Shown here one piece after another: positions 8,630 to 17,534 of a stretch of DNA of 64,000 nt (position 1 is its first letter; every line of letters starts with the position of its first letter). Source of the DNA: Nostoc sp. UHCC 0302 (GTDB lineage: Bacteria > Cyanobacteriota > Cyanobacteriia > Cyanobacteriales > Nostocaceae). The notes below the pieces were generated by a model. It saw only the letters and a list, made by a program, of their open reading frames with translations, did no database searches and had not been told where the DNA came from. The DNA is taken from NCBI RefSeq assembly GCF_038096175.1, contig NZ_CP151099.1, positions 7,232,001 to 7,296,000 of the forward strand. Direction: 5' to 3'. Position numbers and translations under genes: made by a program.

Positions 8630-8793
8630 TAAATGTGTATATTAGTATACACTATTATTACATCAGTTATCTCCTTTCTCCCGGACATTACGCACAAAAA
8701 AATGTAATCTGCCTAATGAAAATAGACTATTCCTGCATAAGAAAAAATATTTTTCTCGATTATGTAGCGAGGTTAGCTATTAGGGGAATGTAA

Positions 8794-9513
8794 TTAGACA
8801 ATAACAGATGCACGAAGGATTACTTCCAGCCTTTGCTGTACCTGCTCAAGTTCTTGGCGTTTTTGATAAATCCATATCTTTTCAGCCTCACGTTGTTCTA
8901 GAGTTTCGTTGTGAGCTTTTTCCTGTTGTTCTAAGAGATTTTCATAAAGTGCGATCGCTTGTGCAATTACTCGACTGGATGATTCAACTCGGCTATTAAA
9001 GACTGAGCCAACAATTTCATCTAACTTCTCGGATATTTTATCCATTGACTCATCGAATTTCTCAAATCCTAGTTCAAAAACTTTCCCTTTTATTTGCTCT
9101 TTTAGCCCATCAAAATCTAGCATTCCTAAACCAAATGAACCCGCAATTGCAGCAGCTACACTTGCAACAATTACGGCAATAAAACCAAGTCCTGTAAATA
9201 CTATTAATCCAGCAGCTAAAGCACCACCTATTCCAACACCACCACCAAATCCTCCCATACCCGTAAAGTCATCATTTATACCATTGATTGAAATCTTTAG
9301 CTGTTTGCTAAAATTAGTTTGTATGTTCTGGTCTAATCTGTTAAACTCGCCTTGAATAGCATCTAGTTCATAGGCAATATTAGTGTCTAAATACTTAAGA
9401 TTTTCTTTTAAAATTACCTCCTTAAGTTTCTTATTTCCCCATTCATCTATTTCTGTTGACAAATCTCTAATAAATTGATTTGTATAATCTCTAATCAGTT
9501 TGTCTTGGCTCAA
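8794..9513 (-). pseudogene. C-terminal remnant of a dynamin-like GTPase
   Basis: 239 residues beginning at a TTG with no good ribosome site. They resemble the stalk/paddle end of cyanobacterial dynamin-like proteins: helical N-terminal part, a glycine-rich hydrophobic hairpin (GGFGGGVGIGGALAAGLIVF and GFIAVIVASVAAAIAGSFGLG) suited to membrane insertion, then coiled coil ending LEQQEKAHNETLEQREAEK. Bacterial dynamins are usually 600-800 residues with an N-terminal G domain (GxxxxGKS, DxPG); none of that is present upstream before a stop at about 9570. I read it as a 5'-deleted gene. A shortened membrane-binding protein that is still expressed is the alternative. Confidence 0.55.
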
Positions 9514-9627
9514 AACCGGATTGTGTTCATAATTCCAATATTGGCTCTTTTGAGCTATGCGATCGCCTCATCCAACTCCAAGATAAAATCTGTCAAGATG
9601 CTCTCACTGTGATTAATCATTTTTCTC

Positions 9628-9647
9628 AAGTCCGCCTACGCGGACTT
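9628..9647. repeat. Perfect 8-bp inverted repeat AAGTCCGC/GCGGACTT
   Basis: Short GC-rich hairpin with loop CTAC, about 40 nt past the purU stop. It matches a palindrome type seen widely in Nostoc genomes. It lacks a T-tract on the minus strand, so it is a weak terminator candidate at best. Confidence 0.55.
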
Positions 9648-9686
9648 TGTTTGTATAGCTGTAACTTCCAGTAATTTGAGCATCAT

Positions 9687-10541
9687 TTACTCAAATACTA
9701 CTGTTCTATTTCCATAGACTAACACCCGATTTTGTAAATGCGATCGCACTGCTCTTGCTAATACAACTCGCTCTAAATCTTTACCTTTTCTCACCAAATC
9801 ATCAACTTCATCGCGGTGACTGACACGTACCACATCCTGTTCAATAATCGGGCCTGCATCTAAATCAGCAGTCGCATAATGAGCCGTAGCACCAATAATT
9901 TTCACGCCGCGTTCAAAAGCCCTCTGGTAAGGATTTGCGCCTACAAAAGCTGGTAAAAATGAGTGATGAATATTAATAATTTGCGGAAATTGAGCAATAA
10001 AATCTGCACTAACAATCTGCATATATTTCGCCAAAACAACTAAATCAATTTTGTACTGCCGCAGTAATTCTAATTGTTGGGCTTCTTGTTCTGCTTTGTT
10101 GTCTTTAGTGATAGGAATATATTGATAGTCGATACTAAATTGCTCTGCTACTACCTTTAAATTAGAATGATTGCTAATAATTAGTGGAATCTCAGCAATA
10201 AACTCTTTAGCACGTTGTCGCCAAATTAAGTCAAATAAACAATGGTCTTGCCGACTTACCCAAATAGCAATGCGTGGTATAGTATCAGAAAAGTGTAGCT
10301 CCCATTTAGCACTCAAAGGTTGAGCGATCGCATTAAATGCCGGGGCAATAAACTCTCGCGGTAAATTAAACCCATCTAACAGCCATTCAATGCGGGTGAG
10401 AAATAGCCCAGCGGCAAAATCTGTATGTTGATCTGCATGGATAATATTACCACCATTAGAATAGATAAAATTGGCAAATTTAGCTACTAGTCCTCGTTGA
10501 TCTGGGCAAGAAATGAGCAATGTTGCTGTCGGATTTGTCAT
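9687..10541 (-). CDS. purU: Formyltetrahydrofolate deformylase
   Basis: Hydrolyses 10-formyl-THF to THF and formate, balancing one-carbon pools and feeding formate to purine synthesis. 284 residues, normal length. An N-terminal ACT domain (~5-80, SCPDQRGLVAKFANFIYSNG) precedes a formyltransferase-fold domain (~87-280) with INIHHSFLPAFVGANPY-x-x-A, H-Y-A-T-x-D-L-D-A-G-P-I-I and the conserved Asn/His/Asp of the catalytic triad. It is the last gene of a minus-strand series, 42 bp after a DUF4340 gene, and may be cotranscribed with it although the functions are unrelated. Confidence 0.95.
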   Translation of the reverse strand: MTNPTATLLISCPDQRGLVAKFANFIYSNGGNIIHADQHTDFAAGLFLTRIEWLLDGFNLPREFIAPAFNAIAQPLSAKWELHFSDTIPRIAIWVSRQDHCLFDLIWRQRAKEFIAEIPLIISNHSNLKVVAEQFSIDYQYIPITKDNKAEQEAQQLELLRQYKIDLVVLAKYMQIVSADFIAQFPQIINIHHSFLPAFVGANPYQRAFERGVKIIGATAHYATADLDAGPIIEQDVVRVSHRDEVDDLVRKGKDLERVVLARAVRSHLQNRVLVYGNRTVVFE

Positions 10542-10583
10542 GGTAAATCAAAAACAATAGTGAAATTTATAATTTTTAATTGC

Positions 10584-11207
10584 TCATTTGCTGTTTGTCG
10601 GAGTCGGTAGAGGAATACTTAATGGAGGAAGTTTTTGACTATTATCTACTGGTTCTTTCCACTCTGATAATTCTCGATTTACGGCATTTGCAAAATCTGT
10701 AGATACTAACAGCACATTTATATTTCCATTGGGTTTAGTAGTGGAATCAGTTTGAGCATACAAAAAACGTCGGTTAAAGTCAGACTTACCTAAAATTAAC
10801 TGATGACTTTGTTGATTTTTCAGGGTTATATTGATAGTTGCCTGGGGTTGAGCTAAACCAAATTCTCCAAGTTGGTTTGTTGATGATAATAAAGACTGTT
10901 CACTTTTACCCTTGACCAATAAATCCATCAAATAAGAAACAATAGCATCATTTGCTGGTTCTGATATCGGAGATTTGATTAACCACTTTGGGTTAGTAGA
11001 TTGACTATTACGTTCCAGATTGATAGTGAGCTTTTTAGTTCTTACTGTCAAAGATTGAACATCATCAGCAGCAAAAGAGAAAATTTTCTGCTTTTGCTTC
11101 TTTATTTCTTCTTGCTGAGTACCACCTTTAATTTCATAGAAATAAACAAATCCACCTAAACCCAGCGCTAGCAATATCAAAATTAAAGTCGTTCGCGGCA
11201 ATTTCAT
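10584..11207 (-). CDS. DUF4340 domain protein, partner of the Gld-type ABC exporter
   Basis: 207 residues with one N-terminal membrane anchor (~6-25, TLILILLALGLGGFVYFYEI) and an extracytoplasmic domain rich in beta strands (AADDVQSLTVRTKKLTINLER, ATINITLKNQQSHQLILGKS). DUF4340 proteins regularly follow gldG-like genes, as here (157 nt downstream of the GldG-like gene). Role unknown; probably an accessory of the same envelope complex. A repeat element fills the gap to the gene upstream. Confidence 0.85.
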   Translation of the reverse strand: MKLPRTTLILILLALGLGGFVYFYEIKGGTQQEEIKKQKQKIFSFAADDVQSLTVRTKKLTINLERNSQSTNPKWLIKSPISEPANDAIVSYLMDLLVKGKSEQSLLSSTNQLGEFGLAQPQATINITLKNQQSHQLILGKSDFNRRFLYAQTDSTTKPNGNINVLLVSTDFANAVNRELSEWKEPVDNSQKLPPLSIPLPTPTNSK

Positions 11208-11233
11208 TTTTGTTCATTTGTCACTTGTACTGA

Positions 11234-11312
11234 GCGTTCGCGTAGCGTCTCGCAGAGAAGTCGTAAAGCCTGCGGCATAGCTACGCTTAGGGCGCAGCCT
11301 CTCGTAGAGAAG
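11234..11312. repeat. Dispersed repeat, copy shared with 13168-13209
   Basis: Bases 11262-11303 (CGTAAAGCCTGCGGCATAGC onwards) match 13168-13209 with a single difference over 42 bp. The flank TCGTAGAGAAG is also repeated. It occupies the gap between the GldG-like and DUF4340 genes. Confidence 0.8.
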
Positions 11313-11364
11313 TATTGGTCATTTGTCATTAGTTAGTGATTCCTCCACTTTCCCACTCTTGCCC

Positions 11365-13026
11365 TTACCGTCTTTTCCACCAGATAGCAACGGCCGTTAC
11401 AAACCCAATTAAGGGTAAAAAGAACAATGACGACAATGTTAAAAGATTTGCTTGCGTTGTTGTCAGATTTATCCGGCGGTTTTTAGTTTCTTTAGGACGA
11501 ATGGAAAGGGATTGCTGATCCTGTTGACTTAGCCAACTGACTGAGTTGAGAAACACATCTCCATTTAGCTGATTTTGAAACAAGCCATCAGTGGCAAAAT
11601 CGGAATTTCCTAACACGACTAAGCGTGATTCGGTAGCTGTTGGTTTAGATTTTTCGTCAGTTATAGGGGTGGAAAGACTGGGAGAAACATTAGTGGTTGG
11701 TGATGGTAGGCGTGAGGGTGCAGGCGAAGCTTGGGGAATAGGATTAGCAGATTTGGCAGGTAGTTTTTTTGTTAAAGCCACGCCCAAGGTTAGAGGGCCT
11801 TTGAGGTCTTTATCTGCATTAAACTCCAATTTTTCGCTTTGCAGGTCGCTTTCAGCCCAGCTGCTGGGATAGGGTTTGGTTCGTAGCAAAGGAGTAGCCT
11901 GGACACTAGCCACTGGGGTGATTTCCAAAGGTCGTGCAATTGGATAAACAGATATGCCGTTACCGAAATCTTTGGTAATCGGATGTTGTCCGTATTCTGT
12001 CACTAAGGGAGCAGCAGGGCCAAGTCCCACACTTTGCCCAGAGACATCCACAGCTAAACGATTATCCAGACGAACGCCCCACTCTTGTAACAAGCTGTCA
12101 ACTTTAGGATCAGTATTAGGATCAATCATCAGCAGCAAGTTACCGCCGCGATTCAGATACTCTTGCAAGGCTTTAACCTCGCCCTCAAACAGTCCTCGCT
12201 GAGGGCCAGCGACTACCAAAACAGTCGCATCTTCAGGAACTTTGGAGTTTTCTGCTAAATTCAGCGGTGATGCTGTGTAATTTTTATCGTCTAATGCCTG
12301 AACCGCTTGTGATATTGCACCTTTACCAGGTGAAAATGGGCGTTCGCCATGACCTTGAAGGAAATAAACTTTAGCTGTGGTTGAACTGGTGATTTGTTGC
12401 AGGCGACTAGTTAACCTGACTTCTGACAGGCGTTCATTTTCATTTACCACCTGTACTAATTGCCGTTTATCTCCAGATTCTAGGTAAACTTCTCCAAAAT
12501 CTTTGACGCCGAACTTTTCTGCAAGTCCAGGTCTAAGTTGGGGATTAACGTACTCAAACTTAAATTTTGTGCTTTGCCGTTGATAATTATTCAGCAAATC
12601 TCGATCTTGGGGATTTTGAGTTACATCAAATATCCATACCTTAATCGGCTGTGGTAAAGTACGCACCAGTTCTCGTGACTGAGGGGCAAGGGTAAATAAC
12701 TGAGTTTCTGTTAAATCTGTGCGTAGGTGGTAACGAGTACCCAAAAAGTTAATTAAACCCAAAATCGCCAAGACTGCTATTGTCGCTACCAAGGCATTAG
12801 TACCAGCTTGGGTAGAACGACTCTGCCACCAGTGATTCTGCTGGCTTTGCCACGCCACCCATAACCCGCTGATCACAATTCCTGAAATTAGAAATGCTAA
12901 TGGAATTGCCCCCCACTGTTCAGATACTAATCCAGCTGTTAAGCCGACAACAAAGAGGAATGGGCCTAGCAAAAACAGATATTGCCAGAGTTGCTTTTTT
13001 GCGATTGTCTTCATTTGATTTGTCAA
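11365..13026 (-). CDS. GldG-like ABC exporter auxiliary protein
   Basis: 553 residues. An N-terminal membrane region (three hydrophobic segments, ~12-105) precedes a large extracytoplasmic ABC_transp_aux domain (~110-500) with motifs LFTLAPQSRELVRTLPQPI and VYFLQGHGERPFS and a DUF4350-like segment (VVAGPQRGLFEGEVKALQEY, LLLMIDPNTDP), a Pro/Ser/Thr-rich linker (~440-470) and a C-terminal helix (LLTLSSLFFLPLIGFVTAVA). GldA-F-G modules were defined in gliding Flavobacterium but occur widely; cyanobacterial function is unsettled. It follows the permease gene after a 297-bp repeat-filled gap. Confidence 0.87.
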   Translation of the reverse strand: MTNQMKTIAKKQLWQYLFLLGPFLFVVGLTAGLVSEQWGAIPLAFLISGIVISGLWVAWQSQQNHWWQSRSTQAGTNALVATIAVLAILGLINFLGTRYHLRTDLTETQLFTLAPQSRELVRTLPQPIKVWIFDVTQNPQDRDLLNNYQRQSTKFKFEYVNPQLRPGLAEKFGVKDFGEVYLESGDKRQLVQVVNENERLSEVRLTSRLQQITSSTTAKVYFLQGHGERPFSPGKGAISQAVQALDDKNYTASPLNLAENSKVPEDATVLVVAGPQRGLFEGEVKALQEYLNRGGNLLLMIDPNTDPKVDSLLQEWGVRLDNRLAVDVSGQSVGLGPAAPLVTEYGQHPITKDFGNGISVYPIARPLEITPVASVQATPLLRTKPYPSSWAESDLQSEKLEFNADKDLKGPLTLGVALTKKLPAKSANPIPQASPAPSRLPSPTTNVSPSLSTPITDEKSKPTATESRLVVLGNSDFATDGLFQNQLNGDVFLNSVSWLSQQDQQSLSIRPKETKNRRINLTTTQANLLTLSSLFFLPLIGFVTAVAIWWKRR

Positions 13027-13029
13027 GAG

Positions 13030-13320
13030 TCGTAGAGACGTGATTAATCACGTCTGTGCAAGAGTCGTAGAGACGCGACGCCAGTCGCTACAACGGGGAA
13101 CCCCCCTTCGGGTGACGCTTCTGCGTCGCTCTAAGCGTTCGCCTTCGGTCTCGTAGAGAAGCTATGCCGTAAAGCCTGCGGCATAGCTCCGCTTAGGGCG
13201 CAGCCTCTCTAAGAGTTGGCTTTACGCTGCGCTAACACAGTCGCCTGCTCCGGGAAACCCTCCCGCAGCGCTGATTCACCGCAACGCGCTGGCTCATTAA
13301 TCGCGTCTGTGCAAAAGTCA
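13030..13320. repeat. Cluster of dispersed palindromic repeats inside an operon
   Basis: GC-rich mosaic: a perfect 20-bp palindrome AGACGTGATT/AATCACGTCT (13036-13055), a TAATCGCGTCTGTGCAAAAG variant near 13297, the 42-bp element 13168-13209 shared with 11262-11303, and CTAACACAGTCGCC followed by GGAAACCCTCCCGCAGCGCT shared with the 7660-7710 block. No ORF. It fills the whole gap between the permease and GldG-like genes. Confidence 0.8.
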
Positions 13321-13323
13321 AGA

Positions 13324-14133
13324 CTACTGACGTTGAAAGCGCAGTGCATCAATTGATTGTGCTGTGAGAAAGATACCTAAAAATATGTAACTGGCAAATA
13401 AAAGCAAGCTACTAGTATCGAAGATTCCTTGGATTAATGTACTGTAATGTCTCAGCAAGGACAGATAACCCAAAGCTTCGCCGACAGAACCAGGGATAAT
13501 TTTGGCAATAAAATCAATGAATAATAGGAATAAAATGACTGCAAAAGTGAGAACAGCAGAGAGGATTGTACTGTCTGTTAGAGAAGAAATAAACATTCCT
13601 AATGACAAAATTGCAGCTGCTAGCAAGATTAATCCAAGATGAGCCAATAAGGGAATTGAGGCTGGCATTGGTGGATTTGACCCACCAAGAGCGATCGCTT
13701 CAAACGCTAGCATGGGTAAGACGATTGTTGTAAAAAATGTCAGCACGCCTAATAATTTACCTACAGCTACCGCCCAATTTGTGATTGGTGACGTGGCTAA
13801 GAGTTCTAAAGTGCCTCGTTTGCGTTCTTCGGCATAAAGTCCCATTGAGAGAATTGGCAGCACAAACAACAACAGCCACCCCATTCGTTCCAAAAATGCC
13901 CGCACAAATTCATATGGGACATCTATTGGCGGTATTGGCACTCCCTGTTGTCCTTGTAAATCTATTGCAGCGACTGTTGGCAATATACCCTCTGGCCCTA
14001 GCAAAATCATCACGAAAAACAGCCCCGCGATGAACCAAAATATACCTGCGATCGCATACGCTAAAGGCGAGAGAAAATAACTCTGTAACTCTCGGCGATA
14101 AATGGCAATAATATTACTCAGTACTACACCCAT
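13324..14133 (-). CDS. GldF-like ABC-2 type permease
   Basis: 269 residues with six hydrophobic segments (first at ~20-45 YFLSPLAYAIAGIFWFIAGLFF), the loop ERKRGTLELLATSPITNWAVAVGK typical of ABC-2 permeases of the GldF/NosY type, and a final segment near the C-terminus. It begins directly after the stop of the ATPase gene (no spacer), so the pair is translationally linked. Together they form an exporter of unknown substrate, presumably acting on the envelope with the GldG-like and DUF4340 products. Confidence 0.88.
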   Translation of the reverse strand: MGVVLSNIIAIYRRELQSYFLSPLAYAIAGIFWFIAGLFFVMILLGPEGILPTVAAIDLQGQQGVPIPPIDVPYEFVRAFLERMGWLLLFVLPILSMGLYAEERKRGTLELLATSPITNWAVAVGKLLGVLTFFTTIVLPMLAFEAIALGGSNPPMPASIPLLAHLGLILLAAAILSLGMFISSLTDSTILSAVLTFAVILFLLFIDFIAKIIPGSVGEALGYLSLLRHYSTLIQGIFDTSSLLLFASYIFLGIFLTAQSIDALRFQRQ

Positions 14134-15141
14134 TTATGCTGCTTCTCCTTCTTGGGCTGGTGAGTCTATCTCATCCAAATTCTTTTCTTCTGTGGTCAAT
14201 TGTAAGAACACATCTTCTAAAGTAGCGTTGACACGCCGCATTTCATGTAAACCAAATCCTGTACGCACTAATGTTGCGACAATATCCTTTCCTGGTTCTT
14301 TTCCCGGCTGCGATATTACCCGCAGATAAGCACGATTATTGCTTAAGGGTTGATGACCATGTATTGCTGCTGTCGGAAATGATTCTACCAGACTCACACC
14401 TGCTACATTTTGCAATACCTGTTTTGCTAAGGCAGCTTCTCCTTCTATTTCCAATTCATACCCTGCACCACCTGTCAATTGTGTCATCAGGTTTTCTGGG
14501 GTATTTGTTGCTACTACTTTGCCTCGATTGATAATCGCCACGCGGCTACAAGTCATGCTCACTTCGGGCAGAATGTGCGTGGACAGAATAATTGTGTGCG
14601 TACCAGCGAGGCTTTTAATTAAATTCCGCACCTCAATAATTTGGCGGGGATCAAGCCCAACAGTAGGTTCATCCAGAATAATCGCCGGTGGATCGTGGAC
14701 GATCGCTTGGGCAATGCCAACTCTTTGGCGATATCCTTTGGAAAGTTTGCGAATAATTACGTGGCGCTTGTCTTCTATATTGCAGCGTTTCATTGCTGCT
14801 AGTACCTTTTTGGCGCGATCGCCTGCTGATACTCCTTTAATCCGCGCCACAAAATGCAAAAATCCCTCTACTGTCATTTCTGGATATAACGGCGGCGTTT
14901 CTGGTAAATAACCAATTCGCTGACGCACAGCCAGGGAATTTTCATGCACATCATAGCCAGCAATCTTGGCTTTACCATTAGTTGCAGGCAAATAACCTGC
15001 TAGAATCCGCATAGTTGTAGTTTTGCCAGCGCCATTAGGCCCTAAGAACCCTAAAATCTCCCCTTGCTCGACACTAAAAGTGACATCGGTAATAGCTGGG
15101 GTAGAACCGTATATTTTACTCAGATGTTCAACTTCAATCAT
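14134..15141 (-). CDS. GldA-like ABC transporter ATPase
   Basis: 335 residues: Walker A FLGPNGAGKTTTM, Q-loop YLPETPPLYPEMTV, signature LSKGYRQRVGIAQAI, Walker B AIILDEPTVGLDP, switch ILSTHILPEV. The C-terminal ~100 residues form the extension seen in GldA/CcmA-type ATPases, ending in an acidic tail. It is the first gene of the minus-strand exporter operon (ATPase, permease, GldG-like, DUF4340). The promoter must lie in 15142-15370. Confidence 0.92.
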   Translation of the reverse strand: MIEVEHLSKIYGSTPAITDVTFSVEQGEILGFLGPNGAGKTTTMRILAGYLPATNGKAKIAGYDVHENSLAVRQRIGYLPETPPLYPEMTVEGFLHFVARIKGVSAGDRAKKVLAAMKRCNIEDKRHVIIRKLSKGYRQRVGIAQAIVHDPPAIILDEPTVGLDPRQIIEVRNLIKSLAGTHTIILSTHILPEVSMTCSRVAIINRGKVVATNTPENLMTQLTGGAGYELEIEGEAALAKQVLQNVAGVSLVESFPTAAIHGHQPLSNNRAYLRVISQPGKEPGKDIVATLVRTGFGLHEMRRVNATLEDVFLQLTTEEKNLDEIDSPAQEGEAA

Positions 15142-15370
15142 CGGCTTAGTGGCGATCGCAAATTATGAGATATCCAATAATCTTAGATCACCAAAACAGT
15201 GCTTGCTTTGGCATAGCTGTAAACTGTACATCAGGCACTTGTAATAAAAAAAACTGAAAATATCTATCTGCTGTCATTTGTAATTTGTGGTGTAAATCGA
15301 GTAAAGACTAAGGAGTAAGGACAAATGACAGTCTTAAAAAAAAAGTATTTATGTTAGAAGCAATACACTC

Positions 15371-15520
15371 ATGAGCCGAGTTGGACACTGGAGCGATCGC
15401 TATCCAGGCACGTTATCTCAATTCTCTGAAATCAGGCTACAGAAAAAACCTGTAAACCCGACTGTAAATAGACTTTCTCAATTACGAATGAGCAATTGGT
15501 ACAACTATATTTTTCGCTAA
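15371..15520 (+). CDS. Possible 49-residue basic leader peptide before a kinase gene
   Basis: ATG AGC CGA ... CGC TAA, 49 residues, basic and non-hydrophobic (MSRVGHWSDRYPGTLSQFSE...). It ends 18 bp before the kinase ATG, its stop adjoining the AGGAGGG ribosome site of that gene. No family recognised and only a weak AGAAG site upstream, so it may be a chance ORF. Confidence 0.2.
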   Translation: MSRVGHWSDRYPGTLSQFSEIRLQKKPVNPTVNRLSQLRMSNWYNYIFR

Positions 15521-15538
15521 TAGGAGGGTAGCACAGGG

Positions 15539-17509
15539 ATGGCACTTGAGTATGGGTTTTTTAAGAAAACACTGGATAGACGTTACAAAATCCTGAAAAA
15601 ACTAAGTGAAGGAAACTTTGGTGAAACCTACTTGGCCATAGATCAGAAACGTCCTAGTAAACCTCTATGTGTAGTTAAGCGGCTCAAGCCAAAGCATAAC
15701 AATCCCAAAGTGTTAGAACTCTTTGAGCAGGAAGCAGTAATCTTAGAAAAGTTGGGCGAACACCCCCAAATACCCCGGTTGCTGGCTCACTTTGCTGTCC
15801 GCAATGAGCTGTACATTATCCAAGATTATGTAGAGGGACACAATCTGAGAAAAGAAATTGTCCGAGGAAAGCAACTGAGCCAAGATGATGTCACAAAGCT
15901 GTTGCAGGACGTTTTAGAAGTGCTGGTTTTTGTCCATCAACACAATGTAATTCACCGAGATATCAAGCCTGAAAATGTCATGCGGTGCAAACAAGATGGC
16001 AAGCTGTTTCTGATTGACTTTGGTTCTGTCAAAGAGCTTGGCGTCCTCTCAAGTAATCAACAAAGGATGAATCCTACCAGCGTGTTCATTGGTACTCCTG
16101 GTTATATACCCACCGAGCAAGCTAGGGGTAAGCCTCGCCTAAGTAGTGATATCTACGCTTTAGGAATGATGTGTATAGAGGCTTTGACAGGAATTGCCCC
16201 CAGCCTTCTGCAAGAAGATTCTCGTACTGGGCAAACCCTGTGGCGTGACTATGTACCACAGGTAAGCGATCGCCTTGCCGATATTCTTAATACAATGGTT
16301 TGCGATGAATATACTTCGCGCTATCCCTCCGCAGTCGAAGCATTGCAAGCGCTCACTTCAACTACAGAGTTGCCGCTATCATCCTCGCCACTACTTTCAT
16401 CTCCAGAGGAGTTGCTACAACGCGAAAGCAGCCGTGTAGATGAGTTTCCTAACTTGGGCGGACTGCCGTGGGATCACCCGAAAATTTGGAGCGAAGGCTC
16501 CCTCCGCTCTAATTTCTCTGTTTCCTCAGACTTCTCTGGGCAAGGTACTGCCTCATCACCTCCGATTTCTAATCTCAACTTGACAGTCAACTCGCAACTT
16601 GAACCCCAGTTGTTAGAAATTGATCAAAGTGAGTTTGAGACGGCAATCTTACCTGTACAACAATTTGAGTTTGAGATTGCTACTGTTGCTGGGAAAAGTT
16701 CATTTAACTCCACTGCTACCTATGAAATCATCCGTAGTAATAGCTGGGCGCAATGCTTAATTGAGGAGTTAGGAAACGACATCACCTTAGAGATGGTATC
16801 TATTCCCGGCGGGCAGTTCTTGATGGGTTCTCCAGACGATGAACCAGAAAGATTTGATTCTGAAAGCCCACAGCATCCGGTGAAAGTCAGACCCTTTTTT
16901 ATGGGTAAGTTTCCAGTCACTCAGGCACAATGGCGGACAGTTGCGATGCTCCCTCTCATCAACCGCCATCTCGAACCTGATCCGGCTCATGTTAAAGGGG
17001 CAACCCGTCCGGTAGAACAAGTTTCTTGGGACGATGCAGTCGAGTTTTGTGCAAGGCTTTCTCAGAAAACAGGGCGAGATTATCGGCTTCCTAGCGAAGC
17101 CGAGTGGGAATATGCCTGTCGTGCCAAAACCACTAACCCCTTTCATTTTGGTGACACTATTACCCCTAGTTTGGCAAACTACAACCACAACTCTGTTTCC
17201 AGCGGCGGTTTCCAAGGAACGAATCATTGGCAAACAAGCCCTGTCGGCTGTTTTCCCCCAAATGCTTTTGGACTATATGATATGCATGGCAATGTCTGGG
17301 AATGGTGCGCGGATCACTGGCACGATAATTATCAAGGCGCTCCCTTAGATGGAAGTGCTTGGCTATCTAACGAAGAGAATCAGTCTCGTCTTATTCGGGG
17401 TGGTTCTTGGAAAAGTTCTGCAAGATTATGCCGTTCTGCATATCGCAGTTGGAATCCTCAAGATGGTCGCGGCAATCTCCTTGGTTTTCGCGTGGCAGTG
17501 TCTTTATAA
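15539..17509 (+). CDS. Ser/Thr protein kinase fused to an FGE-like (SUMF1) domain
   Basis: 656 residues. Kinase domain ~16-285: glycine loop LSEGNFGETYLA, lysine in VVKRLK (~47), catalytic loop HRDIKPENVM (Asp ~141), DFG (160-162) and GTPGYIPTEQARGKP. A low-complexity linker (~290-415) leads to an FGE-like domain (~418-655): MVSIPGGQFLMGS, PVTQAQWRTVA, RLPSEAEWEYACRA, NVWEWCADHW, LIRGGSW and terminal GFRVAV. The Cys pair of true formylglycine-generating enzymes does not appear: the C-terminal motif reads LCRSAYRSW with one Cys out of register. The domain is thus probably a binding module. AGGAGGG lies at 15522-15528. The last ~35 residues resemble the variable region of retroelement-diversified proteins. 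Confidence 0.9.
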   Translation: MALEYGFFKKTLDRRYKILKKLSEGNFGETYLAIDQKRPSKPLCVVKRLKPKHNNPKVLELFEQEAVILEKLGEHPQIPRLLAHFAVRNELYIIQDYVEGHNLRKEIVRGKQLSQDDVTKLLQDVLEVLVFVHQHNVIHRDIKPENVMRCKQDGKLFLIDFGSVKELGVLSSNQQRMNPTSVFIGTPGYIPTEQARGKPRLSSDIYALGMMCIEALTGIAPSLLQEDSRTGQTLWRDYVPQVSDRLADILNTMVCDEYTSRYPSAVEALQALTSTTELPLSSSPLLSSPEELLQRESSRVDEFPNLGGLPWDHPKIWSEGSLRSNFSVSSDFSGQGTASSPPISNLNLTVNSQLEPQLLEIDQSEFETAILPVQQFEFEIATVAGKSSFNSTATYEIIRSNSWAQCLIEELGNDITLEMVSIPGGQFLMGSPDDEPERFDSESPQHPVKVRPFFMGKFPVTQAQWRTVAMLPLINRHLEPDPAHVKGATRPVEQVSWDDAVEFCARLSQKTGRDYRLPSEAEWEYACRAKTTNPFHFGDTITPSLANYNHNSVSSGGFQGTNHWQTSPVGCFPPNAFGLYDMHGNVWEWCADHWHDNYQGAPLDGSAWLSNEENQSRLIRGGSWKSSARLCRSAYRSWNPQDGRGNLLGFRVAVSL

Positions 17510-17534
17510 GGGGATTGGGCAATTGCCCTACGGA

